A DNA stretch of 46,592 bases, taken from NCBI GenBank assembly GCA_011800805.1, contig MPNW01000214.1:15207-61798 (forward strand). Direction: 5' to 3'. This document shows positions 16,953 through 26,193 of the stretch, in pieces (position 1 is the first letter of the stretch; every line of letters begins with the position of its first letter). The notes beneath the pieces are model-generated. The model made no database searches and was not told where the DNA came from. It saw nothing but the letters and a program-made list of their open reading frames with translations. The DNA is from Hirudo medicinalis. Taxonomy: Eukaryota; Annelida; Clitellata; Hirudinida; Hirudinidae. Position numbers and translations under genes: made by a program.

Positions 16953-18518
16953 TTACTTGATCCAATAGCTATTTTGGGTAATTTTTTCATTGCTGGTAAT
17001 TACATCTTGGGCTATGGGCCAATAAATTCCGCCACCGTCTATCAACTGGTTAAAGCGGGGATTGTCTCTTACAATTCGGTTGTGACGAACCAGATCGTAC
17101 CACCGCCAGCCTTCGCCGGCGAGCTCTTTTCTACGCTCATTGAACACATGGCCTAATACTGTTTTTTTGCTCGGTGTATCAAATACGAGGGGTTTTAAAC
17201 CTCTTACCTGTCTTATGCCATTCAGTTCTTCTATGGATTTGTCTAAACTGTTTAAAACAGCTAACGCCTCGGCTTTGAGTAATTTTAATTCTTCCAACCT
17301 TGTGAATATTAAGCTGGAGCTGTAAATGATGTATTTGGGTGATGCCACCGCATCATCAATAACTCTTATTTTTTTGAATACGGGTATCTCGGCTTCTAAG
17401 TTTTCAAAATAACTTTCGATACTGCCGCCGTCTCCCCCCCGAAGCCTTTCATCTAAACGATAATCCTCGGGATAGTATGAAAACATATTGTCTATAGTGT
17501 CTTTAGGAATATAGATATCCGGAAATTGTTTGGACATGGGGAATTCGGTAGTATTCGCTAAGGTCAACAGCTCAATATGCCCGTCAACGGTAAATTCTCC
17601 AAATTTTTTCAAGAATCTGACTCCGAACAATTGGTTGGTATTACCGTCTCGTCCCAGAAAAAGACCATCAGACTGGGTGGAGGTCAATGTGGCGGTGGGT
17701 ACTACAGAGATATTGGCACGGGCAGCGTTCGTTATTACAAAGTCGGTATATACAAGTGCGTCGGTATAGCGTCCTTGCCATGCATAAATGTGGGCTAAAA
17801 TGGCATAAGCAGCTAATCTTGTAATCGGAGCGTTGGACCAAAAATTTTCGCTGCCGTTGTAGTAGTTTTGGGGAAACTTGTACTCAGGATCGGCGCCTGA
17901 ATATTTTAACGGCAATTCGGTAGCTACTTCCATCAACTCGCGGCTGGCAAACGAAAGCACTTCGGATTGGGTGTTCTTGGGGAATTTGGGAAAATTATCC
18001 CTTTCGCCGGTTGTTCCTATCAATGGCACGTCGCCCCAAATTCTTGCAATGTAAAAATAGGCAAACGCTCTTATGGCTCGGGCTTGGGCTACATCTAATT
18101 TATAATATTCTCTGGCATATCTAATGTCTTCCCGGCATTTTTCAATATTTGTTATAACCACATTGCAGTGATTGATGAGGGAATAAAAACGCTCCCAACT
18201 CGCTACTGTTTGTAGCAATGGATATCCGGCATTGAGATTGCCTTCTATAATTGCTTTTAGATCCGGACGAGCAGTGGCTTTAAAATCTCCATTTCTTAGT
18301 TCGCCCCACATCCAGTGGGCATTGTTACTGGCCATTGCAGCACGCAGCAAGCCATACATTCCTATAACACCGGCTCTGGCATCTTCGTATGTTTTCCATG
18401 CATTAGATTGTTTGGCAACGGAAGACGAATCAATGTCTAACGATTTGTTGCAACCCACATGTATGAAAGAAGATGCGGTAAGCAGTAAAATAAGATACTT
18501 TATGGATTTGCGATTCAT
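16953..18518 (-). CDS. RagB/SusD family outer-membrane lipoprotein
   Basis: 521 residues with a lipoprotein signal (HVGC, Cys23). The SusD pattern is clear: AWKTYEDARAGVIGMYGLLR near the start, the TPR-like block DVAQARAIRAFAYFYIARIWGDVPLIG, and the C-terminal RRKELAGEGWRWYDLVRHNR followed by YWPIAQDVI. It pairs with the SusC gene upstream in transcription, 26 bp away. As a surface lipoprotein it should capture substrate for that transporter. It is only distantly similar to the SusD at 10320-11882, so the two pairs probably accept different ligands or different parts of one ligand. Confidence 0.95.
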   Translation of the reverse strand: MNRKSIKYLILLLTASSFIHVGCNKSLDIDSSSVAKQSNAWKTYEDARAGVIGMYGLLRAAMASNNAHWMWGELRNGDFKATARPDLKAIIEGNLNAGYPLLQTVASWERFYSLINHCNVVITNIEKCREDIRYAREYYKLDVAQARAIRAFAYFYIARIWGDVPLIGTTGERDNFPKFPKNTQSEVLSFASRELMEVATELPLKYSGADPEYKFPQNYYNGSENFWSNAPITRLAAYAILAHIYAWQGRYTDALVYTDFVITNAARANISVVPTATLTSTQSDGLFLGRDGNTNQLFGVRFLKKFGEFTVDGHIELLTLANTTEFPMSKQFPDIYIPKDTIDNMFSYYPEDYRLDERLRGGDGGSIESYFENLEAEIPVFKKIRVIDDAVASPKYIIYSSSLIFTRLEELKLLKAEALAVLNSLDKSIEELNGIRQVRGLKPLVFDTPSKKTVLGHVFNERRKELAGEGWRWYDLVRHNRIVRDNPRFNQLIDGGGIYWPIAQDVITSNEKITQNSYWIK

Positions 18519-18544
18519 AGTCTGTGTTATTTGAAAAAAATAAT

Positions 18545-21418
18545 TTAAAACTCAATTTTTACACCCGCTATTATCGTTTTTGGGATGGGCAAGCCCCTGC
18601 CGGTATATATGCCGTTATAATCTACCAGTTCGGGGTCGTCTCCTTTAAATTTAGTGAACGTACACAAATTGGCTCCGGTTAGATATACTGTAAGTGATTT
18701 TACTTTTTTGATCACGTTTTCTAAACCATAGCTTACGGTTATAGAGCGTAGTTTTAGGTATGAAGCATCTTCCAAGAACAAGTCCTGTTCTAACCGATAG
18801 GGTACGGTGTTGCCCCAAGGATTGTACATGGGGTAGTTCGATACATCTACTTTTCTTTGCCAAAAAGTAATATCTTTCACGGCATATAGGTCTTTGGCAT
18901 TGTCTATATTGATGAAGTTTAATCTGTTAGAGGCGTATTGATTGAGTACCATTCGTTTTAATGTGTAAGTGAACTGTGCGTCTATGGCTAATTTTTTGTA
19001 GGACAGAGAGGTATTAATACCTCCAAAATAGCGCGGCATATAATTGCCTGTAAGTATTTTGTCATCTTTGTTTATTGTGCCATCGTTATTCACATCTTGC
19101 CATTGGGCGTCACCCGGCGATAGCTGTATGCCGCTAAATGTTTTTGCATTTGACGTAGCAGGGTCATATTGCTCTATGTTTTTATACAGCCAGTAACCAT
19201 CAACGGGCTTGCCTACCATTAATTTGCTTTCGCCCATTTCAATAGATTTCAGTCCATCGGGCAATGCCATCAATTTGTTCTTTACAGTGCTGCCGTTGGC
19301 CGCTACTCTCAAGCCAAACCCATTTTTGTTTTTTAATACGTCTACGGCAATGGCGATATCTAATCCCTTGTTGTTTACCTCCATACCTGATTTGTAAATA
19401 CCTTGATACCCCCACTCTTTGGCCAAGGGCACTAGTAATGGTTGGTTTTTATCGGTTTTGTCAAACACGTTGACACTTACATTGATGCGATTGTTCAGTA
19501 ATCCTACATCTATACCCAACATGGCTTTAGTGGCGTATTCCCAAGGGTAAGAATAGCCAATCCAGCCCAATGTATAAGGGCGTGTAACCACGGGACAGCC
19601 CAAATAAGTACCTAGGGTGGGCTCGTTCTGCCATCCGGCACTGCTGGTATATACAGGCCCTGCAGAGAACCGATCGTCTGTAAATAACTTCGGCAATTTC
19701 CCGTAAGAAAATCTAAGGCCAACGGAACGATTTTCCATTCCTAAATGTTTGGATAAATTATAATCTACCCCCCCAGAGTACGATGTGATCCACCTATTGT
19801 CCCCCTGCATAGCCGAGGAGCCATCTCTTCTGATGGTTCCGTGTACTTCCAAAATATCAGACAGATTCCATCTGACATTTCCGGAAAACATATTGAGCAC
19901 GTAGCGCATTTTGTCAATAAAAAAATAGGGAATAAAGGATTTTGACTTCAAATCGTTTGACACAGAATTGAGTTTCACAAAATCATTGGGCCCATTGTGC
20001 GCATAGGCGTAGTTGTATCTGTTTACATCTGCATTGTAGGTATAATTGGCATTCAACTTCAGCGTTTGATTATCGGCTACTTTCAAAAGGTAAGAGGCAT
20101 TGTTGGACAAATTGATTCGATTGCTTAACCCAAAGTAGTTTGATACAAAACTGACCTTTTCCATCAAAGTTCCGGGCCAAAACACATCACGTGTAGCTTC
20201 AGTATAATCAATTCCCAACTTAGTTTGCGCATTGAATGCGCCAAACCTGAACAACACCCCTATCGAGGATTGAAATGCATTATTGATATTTCGATCGATG
20301 GCTTTTGTATACTCTTCCAAATAATCACTGTACTTCTGCGATGTGGGCGCGAGGGGGTTGGTTAGATCGGGAATATATCGCACTTCCGATAAGCGATCGG
20401 TAATATTACGATTGCGGTTGCGCTTCATACGGGCATAATTCACCATCGACGATACAGAAAGCCACTTTACAGGATCCACGTTGATATAAAACGATCCATT
20501 AAACCGGTCAAGGCGAGTATTATCGGCTGAATTAGCATCCTTTACCCCGTTTAAGAAAAATCTAAAATTGGCTTGCGGCGTACCTCCTGACACACTGGCA
20601 TTAGCATCAAAAACAGGTACCCGATTGTAGTACAAATCGCCCCAATTGGCAATGCCATAATAATCGTTGTTAGTAGAATCACTAAGATAGGCGGGTATGT
20701 TCAATTTATCTTCGAAGGTGCCATATTTGTTGTAATATTTATTACGCAACTTGAACTCATACGCCGAATTGATAGGCATATAAGATGGGGGTAAGGCAAA
20801 GCCCGCATGAAGGTTGGCTGAAGATTGAATCCTGCCATTTCTTGAATTTTTGGTTTGCACCAAAATGGCTCCGTTAGAGGCCAACGGACCCAACGCCGAT
20901 AGTTTTACGGGATCGGTAACCACTTCCACCGATTCTATGTTGTCAATGTTAAAAATTGCTAAATTATTCGTGGCAGTCCCTATCCTATTGACATCATACT
21001 TCTGAATAGCATAGGCAAATGGATGATCTCGGATAAGTGGAATACCGTCCAAATACACCAAGGGCTGTTGGTTACATAATACTTTTTTGCTCAACAAAGG
21101 CGATGACATACCATGCAGGAACATGTTCAAGTCGGTGCCGGGTTCACCACTGGACTCCTGCACATACACCCCCACTCCGTTGCCTTTCAGCATTTGCTGA
21201 ATGCTAATATTGGGCACAAACCTTAAAGTACGCAAGCGCATTCTTTCTATTATAGCTCGGCTGCTATCTTCTACGTACACCACTGCGGGGGATAGTCGCG
21301 CTTTTACCGTAGTATCTTTAGCGGTAGTGCTCTGTTGCGCATAAGAATAACAAGCTGTCAGCAACAGCAGCAGTACAAAAATGAAGCGGCCTTTGTAGTA
21401 TTGTTTTCTAATAGACAT
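18545..21418 (-). CDS. SusC/RagA family TonB-linked protein lacking the N-terminal regulatory-like domain
   Basis: 957 residues with a signal peptide ending near SYAQ. After a short linker (residues about 30-50) it goes straight into the plug (about 60-200: SIQQMLKGNGVGVYVQESSGEPGTD in pieces, QPLVYLDGIPLIRD, IDNIESVEVVTDP, ASNGAILVQTKNS), then a barrel ending in GVKIEF. The usual carboxypeptidase-D regulatory-like domain is absent, so it is about 90 residues shorter than a typical SusC. The barrel has a DVNNDGTINKDDKI calcium-type loop often seen in SusC proteins. It is the first gene of the minus-strand run. I see no convincing promoter upstream. Confidence 0.94.
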   Translation of the reverse strand: MSIRKQYYKGRFIFVLLLLLTACYSYAQQSTTAKDTTVKARLSPAVVYVEDSSRAIIERMRLRTLRFVPNISIQQMLKGNGVGVYVQESSGEPGTDLNMFLHGMSSPLLSKKVLCNQQPLVYLDGIPLIRDHPFAYAIQKYDVNRIGTATNNLAIFNIDNIESVEVVTDPVKLSALGPLASNGAILVQTKNSRNGRIQSSANLHAGFALPPSYMPINSAYEFKLRNKYYNKYGTFEDKLNIPAYLSDSTNNDYYGIANWGDLYYNRVPVFDANASVSGGTPQANFRFFLNGVKDANSADNTRLDRFNGSFYINVDPVKWLSVSSMVNYARMKRNRNRNITDRLSEVRYIPDLTNPLAPTSQKYSDYLEEYTKAIDRNINNAFQSSIGVLFRFGAFNAQTKLGIDYTEATRDVFWPGTLMEKVSFVSNYFGLSNRINLSNNASYLLKVADNQTLKLNANYTYNADVNRYNYAYAHNGPNDFVKLNSVSNDLKSKSFIPYFFIDKMRYVLNMFSGNVRWNLSDILEVHGTIRRDGSSAMQGDNRWITSYSGGVDYNLSKHLGMENRSVGLRFSYGKLPKLFTDDRFSAGPVYTSSAGWQNEPTLGTYLGCPVVTRPYTLGWIGYSYPWEYATKAMLGIDVGLLNNRINVSVNVFDKTDKNQPLLVPLAKEWGYQGIYKSGMEVNNKGLDIAIAVDVLKNKNGFGLRVAANGSTVKNKLMALPDGLKSIEMGESKLMVGKPVDGYWLYKNIEQYDPATSNAKTFSGIQLSPGDAQWQDVNNDGTINKDDKILTGNYMPRYFGGINTSLSYKKLAIDAQFTYTLKRMVLNQYASNRLNFINIDNAKDLYAVKDITFWQRKVDVSNYPMYNPWGNTVPYRLEQDLFLEDASYLKLRSITVSYGLENVIKKVKSLTVYLTGANLCTFTKFKGDDPELVDYNGIYTGRGLPIPKTIIAGVKIEF

Positions 21419-21827
21419 AACCTCCAGTTTTCTTTCTATCGTACAAGAAATGTGATGCGTTAAAAATGGGAAGTACGGTAACGCGGTTAAAAAAAATTTG
21501 GGTACTTAAATTCTTTTTTTAAGAGTGGCATCTCGAATCGCTAGAATTCTTCTGATGACACTTTCGTTAAAGTGAAGTTATAAGCTTTTGTTTTTAAAAT
21601 TTAACATAATTTTAAATTTACTTCATAAATAATTGATAATCAATGTGTACAAACGATTGCGCATGTTTGAAATAAAATATCCAAATCCTACATTTTTTAG
21701 TAAAGATTTGCCATTGTTCTGCAATTGAGGAGGTGTTAAATTTTACTATACATCTTTCATAATTTGTTATTAAGATAGGTGTAAAAGTTTTTGATTGAGA
21801 ATTGGTTGACATTGGGTTTACTTTGCG
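21419..21827. other. Intergenic leader region of the first SusC operon
   Basis: About 400 AT-rich bases contain no credible gene. A perfect small palindrome, CACTTT-CGTT-AAAGTG, lies at 21559-21574 and could be an operator or a hairpin in the 5' leader of the SusC gene. No good TAnnTTTG promoter box could be assigned on the minus strand. The right part (from about 21720) may already belong to the insertion sequence whose transposase starts at 21828, but I could not find its terminal repeats. Confidence 0.5.
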
Positions 21828-21937
21828 ATGCAATGGGAACAAACAAAAATACTTTCTGATAGCCAATTTCAGGGAGCTACAGGGGTAAAAAGGGCCACAT
21901 TTACTCAAATGTTGTTAGCCGTAGCGGCTCACAAAAA
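21828..21937 (+). pseudogene. IS5-family (ISL2-like) transposase, N-terminal fragment cut by the N gap
   Basis: 36 readable residues: MQWEQTKILSDSQFQGATGV and KRATFTQMLLAVAAHK. This resembles the start of IS5-family transposases of the HTH_Tnp_4/DDE_Tnp_4 type, which begin with a segment of the form LSxxxFxRxTGVKxxTFxxM. The rest is lost in 200 N, so I cannot say whether the gene is intact in the genome. The sequence after the gap does not look like the C-terminus of this family. It is unrelated to the element at 1-1587. Confidence 0.6.
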
Positions 21938-22137
21938 NNNNNNNNNNNNNNNNNNNNNNNNNNNNNNNNNNNNNNNNNNNNNNNNNNNNNNNNNNNNNNN
22001 NNNNNNNNNNNNNNNNNNNNNNNNNNNNNNNNNNNNNNNNNNNNNNNNNNNNNNNNNNNNNNNNNNNNNNNNNNNNNNNNNNNNNNNNNNNNNNNNNNNN
22101 NNNNNNNNNNNNNNNNNNNNNNNNNNNNNNNNNNNNN
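21938..22137. other. Assembly gap of exactly 200 N
   Basis: 200 undetermined bases inside or just after the transposase start. The round length suggests a fixed or estimated gap size, so reading frames across it mean nothing. Confidence 0.95.
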
Positions 22138-22322
22138 ATTATGAAAGAGGTCTATTATCGCTGTCATCGCTTTTTGAAGCTGCAAGTGCGACCATCCAAT
22201 CCAATTTACAAAGAACTTTATTTCCACATATGTGGATTACATCAGATTTTAATCAGGCTGCCCTGCACCATCAACTTGTATGTGAAGGATTGATGGGGTG
22301 TTGTTTTAAAAACGAAGTTTAA
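22138..22322 (+). pseudogene. Unrecognised C-terminal ORF fragment after the gap
   Basis: After the gap one plus-strand frame reads about 60 residues (YERGLLSLSSLFEAAS onward, ending GCCFKNEV, TAA at 22320-22322). Its composition is plausible for protein, but I do not recognise the family and its start is in the gap. A competing frame is open to about 22293. It may be the end of a gene broken by the neighbouring insertion sequence, or may not be coding. Confidence 0.25.
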
Positions 22323-22354
22323 TTATTGTTTACTATCTGCTATTTAACAACCGT

Positions 22355-22380
22355 AGGGAATTTTATTATCTAAAATCCCT
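22355..22380. terminator. Hairpin downstream of the TonB-dependent receptor
   Basis: AGGGAATTTTA, loop TTATC and TAAAATCCCT form a 10-bp stem with one bulged base, about 50 bp past the stop of the minus-strand receptor gene. No T-run follows on either strand, so it is at best a weak terminator or an mRNA-end stabiliser. Confidence 0.35.
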
Positions 22381-22428
22381 ATCGGCGGGTTTATTACACA
22401 AGGTCGATAAAACAGGTATGAAAGAATA

Positions 22429-24867
22429 TTAAAATTCGAATATAAAACCCAATGAAGGCAAAGGATGACCCGATTTGTTGTACAACACAACAGGAATAGC
22501 ATTGCTTCCATCTGTTTTTATGGGTTGCCCATCGGTGGTGGCAAACCCTGTATTACCTTCATTTCTTTTAAATGTGTAAGACGGATTGCTTTCGTTTTTA
22601 CTCATGAAAAGATTTTGAATGTCTAAATACACATTCAATGTTGTTTTTTTGAAATGATATTTCTTATCGATTCGAAAATCGAACTGGTTGTAATTAGCCA
22701 AACGCTGGCTATTAAGTTGTGCAACATCCGCAATACCCTCGCCCAGCAGCAAATAGTTTTGTTGAGATGCAGCCATATCAAAAGGGGTATAAGGATTACC
22801 GCCCACAAACCGGTATTTGGCACCCAGCTCCCAGTTTCTTGCTAGTTTATACCCTACAATGCCCGAAAGAATATGACGATTATCCCACGAAGATGAAATA
22901 AGTTTTTTATCTATACCTGAAAATTTGCTAATCACATAAGAATAACTAAGTGTATAAAACAAATTCTTAGTCATTTTTTGCTGCGCAAAAAACTCTACGC
23001 CATAAGCCTCACCATCTCCAGTACTTAGCAATCGTTCGCTACCAACCGACCCAAACTCGGTTCCTTGGTTAGCCATTGAAATGCCTTTGGTTTGCGATAT
23101 GGGGTAGTTGGAATAACGTTTGTAAAATCCCTCTAACGTAAACCTGAACGAACTTTTGGGCAAGTACTCGGTGCCCAACACATAATGCACTGCGCGTGTA
23201 TAAGCCATGTCTTTGTTTATAAAATGATTGTCTTTATCCTTATACCCTAATGCTGTGTATACGGGGGTTTTGTAAAATACGCCCGAAGATGCGTTAATGT
23301 TCCAGCGTGGGCTAACCCTGTACGATAAAGACATTCTTGGCGATAATGTTTTGGCGGGATTATTACCCGTGTTGGTAAAGCTGTTCATATCTGTACGCAA
23401 ACCCGCAGACACCAAAAACTTGTCATCAAATATGTACTTTGCTGCTTGGGCAAATGCTCCGTATTTTAAAAAATTGATGTTGCTTTTAAAGCTAGTGGTT
23501 TTGGCCGGAGACACCATATTGCCATTATTATCGTATATGGCATTACGCACTTTATTGAATACATCGCCGCTATAGCTCACATATTGTGCATCGGCACCTG
23601 CCGAAATTTTCCATCCGTCAATAAATTTGTTAATATCGAAACGAAGTTTGTTTTCTGCTTCGTCAGATTTTATGAGTAGTGTGCGATTTTTTTCTACGCG
23701 GTTTTCATCTTCAAACTTATCAATTGTTGTATTGAACATATTGCGGCTCAATGCAAAATTTATAAATCCGTTTTTTAATTTTCTGTTTAGGGCAAAGCCT
23801 ACAGTGTAGGTCCATTGGTTGATATATGGGGTAGAACGAAGGATATACAAATTTTCGGGAGTAGATTTTTTTGTTGGTGCAAAACTGAAATTATCAATAG
23901 CACCCAAACCTATTGCAGACAGTGTGGTTTTGTCGTTTATTTTATGAGTAATTTTATATTGAAAGTCTGAAAAATTAGGCCTTATGGGTAAATCTACCAT
24001 TTTAAACAACAGCCCCAAATACGATTTTCTAACAGAACTTAAGAACGTGGTTTTGGCACTTAATGGGCCTTCAAGTGTAAGTACTGTTTCTGTCATGCTT
24101 ACCCTTGCATTGCCTGAAAAACGGTTGGGATTTCCATCTCTTTGTTTAATAACAAATGTGGAAGACAGTGCATCGTTGTACCTTGCATCAAAAGCAGAAG
24201 TGCTTAGCTTCAGGCTTTCGATAAACGACACATTCAATAAGCCTTGTGCGCCGCCAGAGCTGCCTTGCGTTTGAAAGTGATTGAGCACCGGAATTTCAAT
24301 TCCATCTAAATAATACACGTTTTCGTTAGGTGCACCTCCTCTAATAATAATATCGTTGCGCTCGCCCACTCCATCGCTCAAACCCACACCGGGAAGGGCT
24401 TGTACTACTTTAGATACATCAAAATTTCCGCCGGGGTTAGATCTTATTTCTTGACGGGTAAGTTGCTGTACTGATAGCGGTGTAACCATATCTGCGGCTC
24501 TCGCCGACTTTTCACCACCGGCTTTCACCACTACTTTTTCCAACTCTCCGTTTTTGGGTATCAGTTCAATGTTCATCACATTATCATTTCCCGAAGAAAC
24601 TTCTATTTGAAACAGCTTTTGCATTTCGTATCCTACATGGCTGGCTACAATGGTATAAGTTCCCACAGGCAAATTGAGTTTGTAGCGGCCGGCCGAGTCG
24701 GACTGCACGGCACGACGCCCCGTTCCTTCTGCAAGTATTGAAACACCGGATAGGCTCAATGACGAATATTTGTCTTGTACCGAACCAATGATATTGCCGG
24801 TTTTTTGAGCCACTACACAAATCGGAAACAATGCTAATATCCAGTTCAACCAAAGTGTTTTTTTCAT
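22429..24867 (-). CDS. TonB-dependent outer-membrane receptor with carboxypeptidase-regulatory-like domain
   Basis: 812 residues with a signal peptide ending near VVAQ. Residues about 25-110 are a carboxypeptidase-D regulatory-like domain (NIIGSVQDKYSSLSLSGVSI, YTIVASHVGYEMQ). The plug follows (about 130-245: ALPGVGLSDGVGERNDIIIRGG in pieces, NVYYLDGIEIPVLNHFQTQG), then a barrel ending GFIFEF. It lacks the SusC-specific length and has no SusD partner, so it is a general TonB-dependent transporter with unknown ligand. It is transcribed divergently from the histidine kinase gene and shares a 226-bp intergenic region with it. Confidence 0.92.
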   Translation of the reverse strand: MKKTLWLNWILALFPICVVAQKTGNIIGSVQDKYSSLSLSGVSILAEGTGRRAVQSDSAGRYKLNLPVGTYTIVASHVGYEMQKLFQIEVSSGNDNVMNIELIPKNGELEKVVVKAGGEKSARAADMVTPLSVQQLTRQEIRSNPGGNFDVSKVVQALPGVGLSDGVGERNDIIIRGGAPNENVYYLDGIEIPVLNHFQTQGSSGGAQGLLNVSFIESLKLSTSAFDARYNDALSSTFVIKQRDGNPNRFSGNARVSMTETVLTLEGPLSAKTTFLSSVRKSYLGLLFKMVDLPIRPNFSDFQYKITHKINDKTTLSAIGLGAIDNFSFAPTKKSTPENLYILRSTPYINQWTYTVGFALNRKLKNGFINFALSRNMFNTTIDKFEDENRVEKNRTLLIKSDEAENKLRFDINKFIDGWKISAGADAQYVSYSGDVFNKVRNAIYDNNGNMVSPAKTTSFKSNINFLKYGAFAQAAKYIFDDKFLVSAGLRTDMNSFTNTGNNPAKTLSPRMSLSYRVSPRWNINASSGVFYKTPVYTALGYKDKDNHFINKDMAYTRAVHYVLGTEYLPKSSFRFTLEGFYKRYSNYPISQTKGISMANQGTEFGSVGSERLLSTGDGEAYGVEFFAQQKMTKNLFYTLSYSYVISKFSGIDKKLISSSWDNRHILSGIVGYKLARNWELGAKYRFVGGNPYTPFDMAASQQNYLLLGEGIADVAQLNSQRLANYNQFDFRIDKKYHFKKTTLNVYLDIQNLFMSKNESNPSYTFKRNEGNTGFATTDGQPIKTDGSNAIPVVLYNKSGHPLPSLGFIFEF

Positions 24868-25042
24868 CTATTGAATTGTTTTTATGAGTTAGAAATGTAT
24901 TTCATCAATAAGGTGTAGTTATGTATTAATAAAAATATATTAGGTAACACATCCTTTATTTATCGGATACAAAATTGATCTTCGATAAGCTATATATCAA
25001 AAATAATAGACGAGTAGAAGATTTTTCCTGACGAACACGTTG

Positions 25043-25071
25043 TTGTGCAGTTGAAATATTGTATTACTTTG
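25043..25071 (+). promoter_or_regulatory. Candidate Bacteroidota-type promoter for the histidine kinase
   Basis: TTG at 25043-25045 and TTACTTTG at 25064-25071 are 18 bp apart, close to the Bacteroidota TTG ... TAnnTTTG pattern with one mismatch in the -7 box. The ATG of the kinase gene is 22 bp downstream. Found by eye only. Confidence 0.35.
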
Positions 25072-25093
25072 TTGTTTTTGCCTTTCTAATGTT

Positions 25094-26140
25094 ATGCACA
25101 AGATTACGCTGTATCAAAAAAATTTAATCAGAACTATTGTAGGATGGTCATTGCTGGCTGTTGTGTTGCTTGTTCTTACCCCCATGTTGTATCCTGTCAG
25201 CTTGCCGGTTCAATATTACTTTTACCATCTTATACTTCTTTGTTTGCTTATTGCCATTTACTACTTCAACGTTTACTATTTATTACCCTTAGTGCTGTAC
25301 AAAAAAAAGGTGGGGTCATACATTATTGCCTTAATCATTGTTTGCGCAGGCGCCATTTTTACCATGAATGCGATAGAGCAACAATTGCAATTGGGACAAC
25401 TCATACACAAACAACTTTATCCCAACAGCCCCCACGCATCGCAGAAAAAAAATTATTATATCGATTCGTATTTATTCATCCTTGCCTCAATCGTACTGTT
25501 TATTGGGTTTGCCAATAATTTGCTGAACAGATGGAGTAGAGAAGAAAAGAAAAACATTATACTGCAAGAACAAAAATCCAGAGCAGAACTGAACACATTA
25601 AAAGCACAAATAAATCCTCATTTTTTCTTTAATACACTGAACACCATTTATTCACTTACTCATTCCGACATCGAAAAATCGCAAGGGGCTATTCTTAAAC
25701 TTTCTAAAATGATGCGGTATGTGATGCACGAAGACAATGCCGAGCACATCAAGATTTCTGAAGAAATTGCATTTATCAATAACTATTTAGCATTGATGCA
25801 ATACCGCTTGCCAGAAAGCGTAATCCTTTCGGTGAGCATTACACACCAACACCCCAATACCCTCATTGCGCCAATGGTTTTACTTACATTTATCGAAAAC
25901 TGTTTTAAACACGGCATCACCACCGAAAAACCTTGCGCCATTAGTATCAACGCATATTTTGAGGATCGATATTTTGTTTTAAAAACAGAAAACACATTTC
26001 TTGGCAAAAGAAAATCGGAAGGCATAGGGATAGAAAATACTTTGAAACGATTGGACATTCTTTACCCCAACGGTTACACTTACAAAAGCGAAACGCAAGC
26101 AAGCCAATACCATTGCACGTTAAAAATAAAACTGCTGTGA
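25094..26140 (+). CDS. LytS/YehU-type sensor histidine kinase
   Basis: 348 residues. There are four predicted membrane helices (about 15-34, 43-65, 74-93 and 124-143), then a short coiled linker and the His_kinase (PF06580-type) dimerisation motif AQINPHFFFNTLNTIYSL, with the phospho-accepting His176. The ATPase part has the N-box IENCFKHG (around 266-273) and a glycine box GIGIENTLKRLDIL near the C-terminus. The family phosphorylates LytTR-type regulators. No periplasmic sensor domain of any size is visible, so the signal is probably sensed in the membrane. It is followed by its likely partner regulator 53 bp downstream. Confidence 0.94.
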   Translation: MHKITLYQKNLIRTIVGWSLLAVVLLVLTPMLYPVSLPVQYYFYHLILLCLLIAIYYFNVYYLLPLVLYKKKVGSYIIALIIVCAGAIFTMNAIEQQLQLGQLIHKQLYPNSPHASQKKNYYIDSYLFILASIVLFIGFANNLLNRWSREEKKNIILQEQKSRAELNTLKAQINPHFFFNTLNTIYSLTHSDIEKSQGAILKLSKMMRYVMHEDNAEHIKISEEIAFINNYLALMQYRLPESVILSVSITHQHPNTLIAPMVLLTFIENCFKHGITTEKPCAISINAYFEDRYFVLKTENTFLGKRKSEGIGIENTLKRLDILYPNGYTYKSETQASQYHCTLKIKLL

Positions 26141-26193
26141 GCAATGGCTACTTAAAGAGATAATCTCATATCGATATCAATAAAAACAAACCG

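Noticed and set aside
21828..22322. One 164-residue protein across the N gap
   Set aside because: The frame is open only because N codons do not form stops and the gap length is probably nominal. The two sides do not look like one family, so I list them separately.
24998..25005. TATTTTTG on the minus strand as promoter of the TonB-dependent receptor
   Set aside because: The -7 box matches, but no TTG was found at the right distance upstream, so support is too thin.
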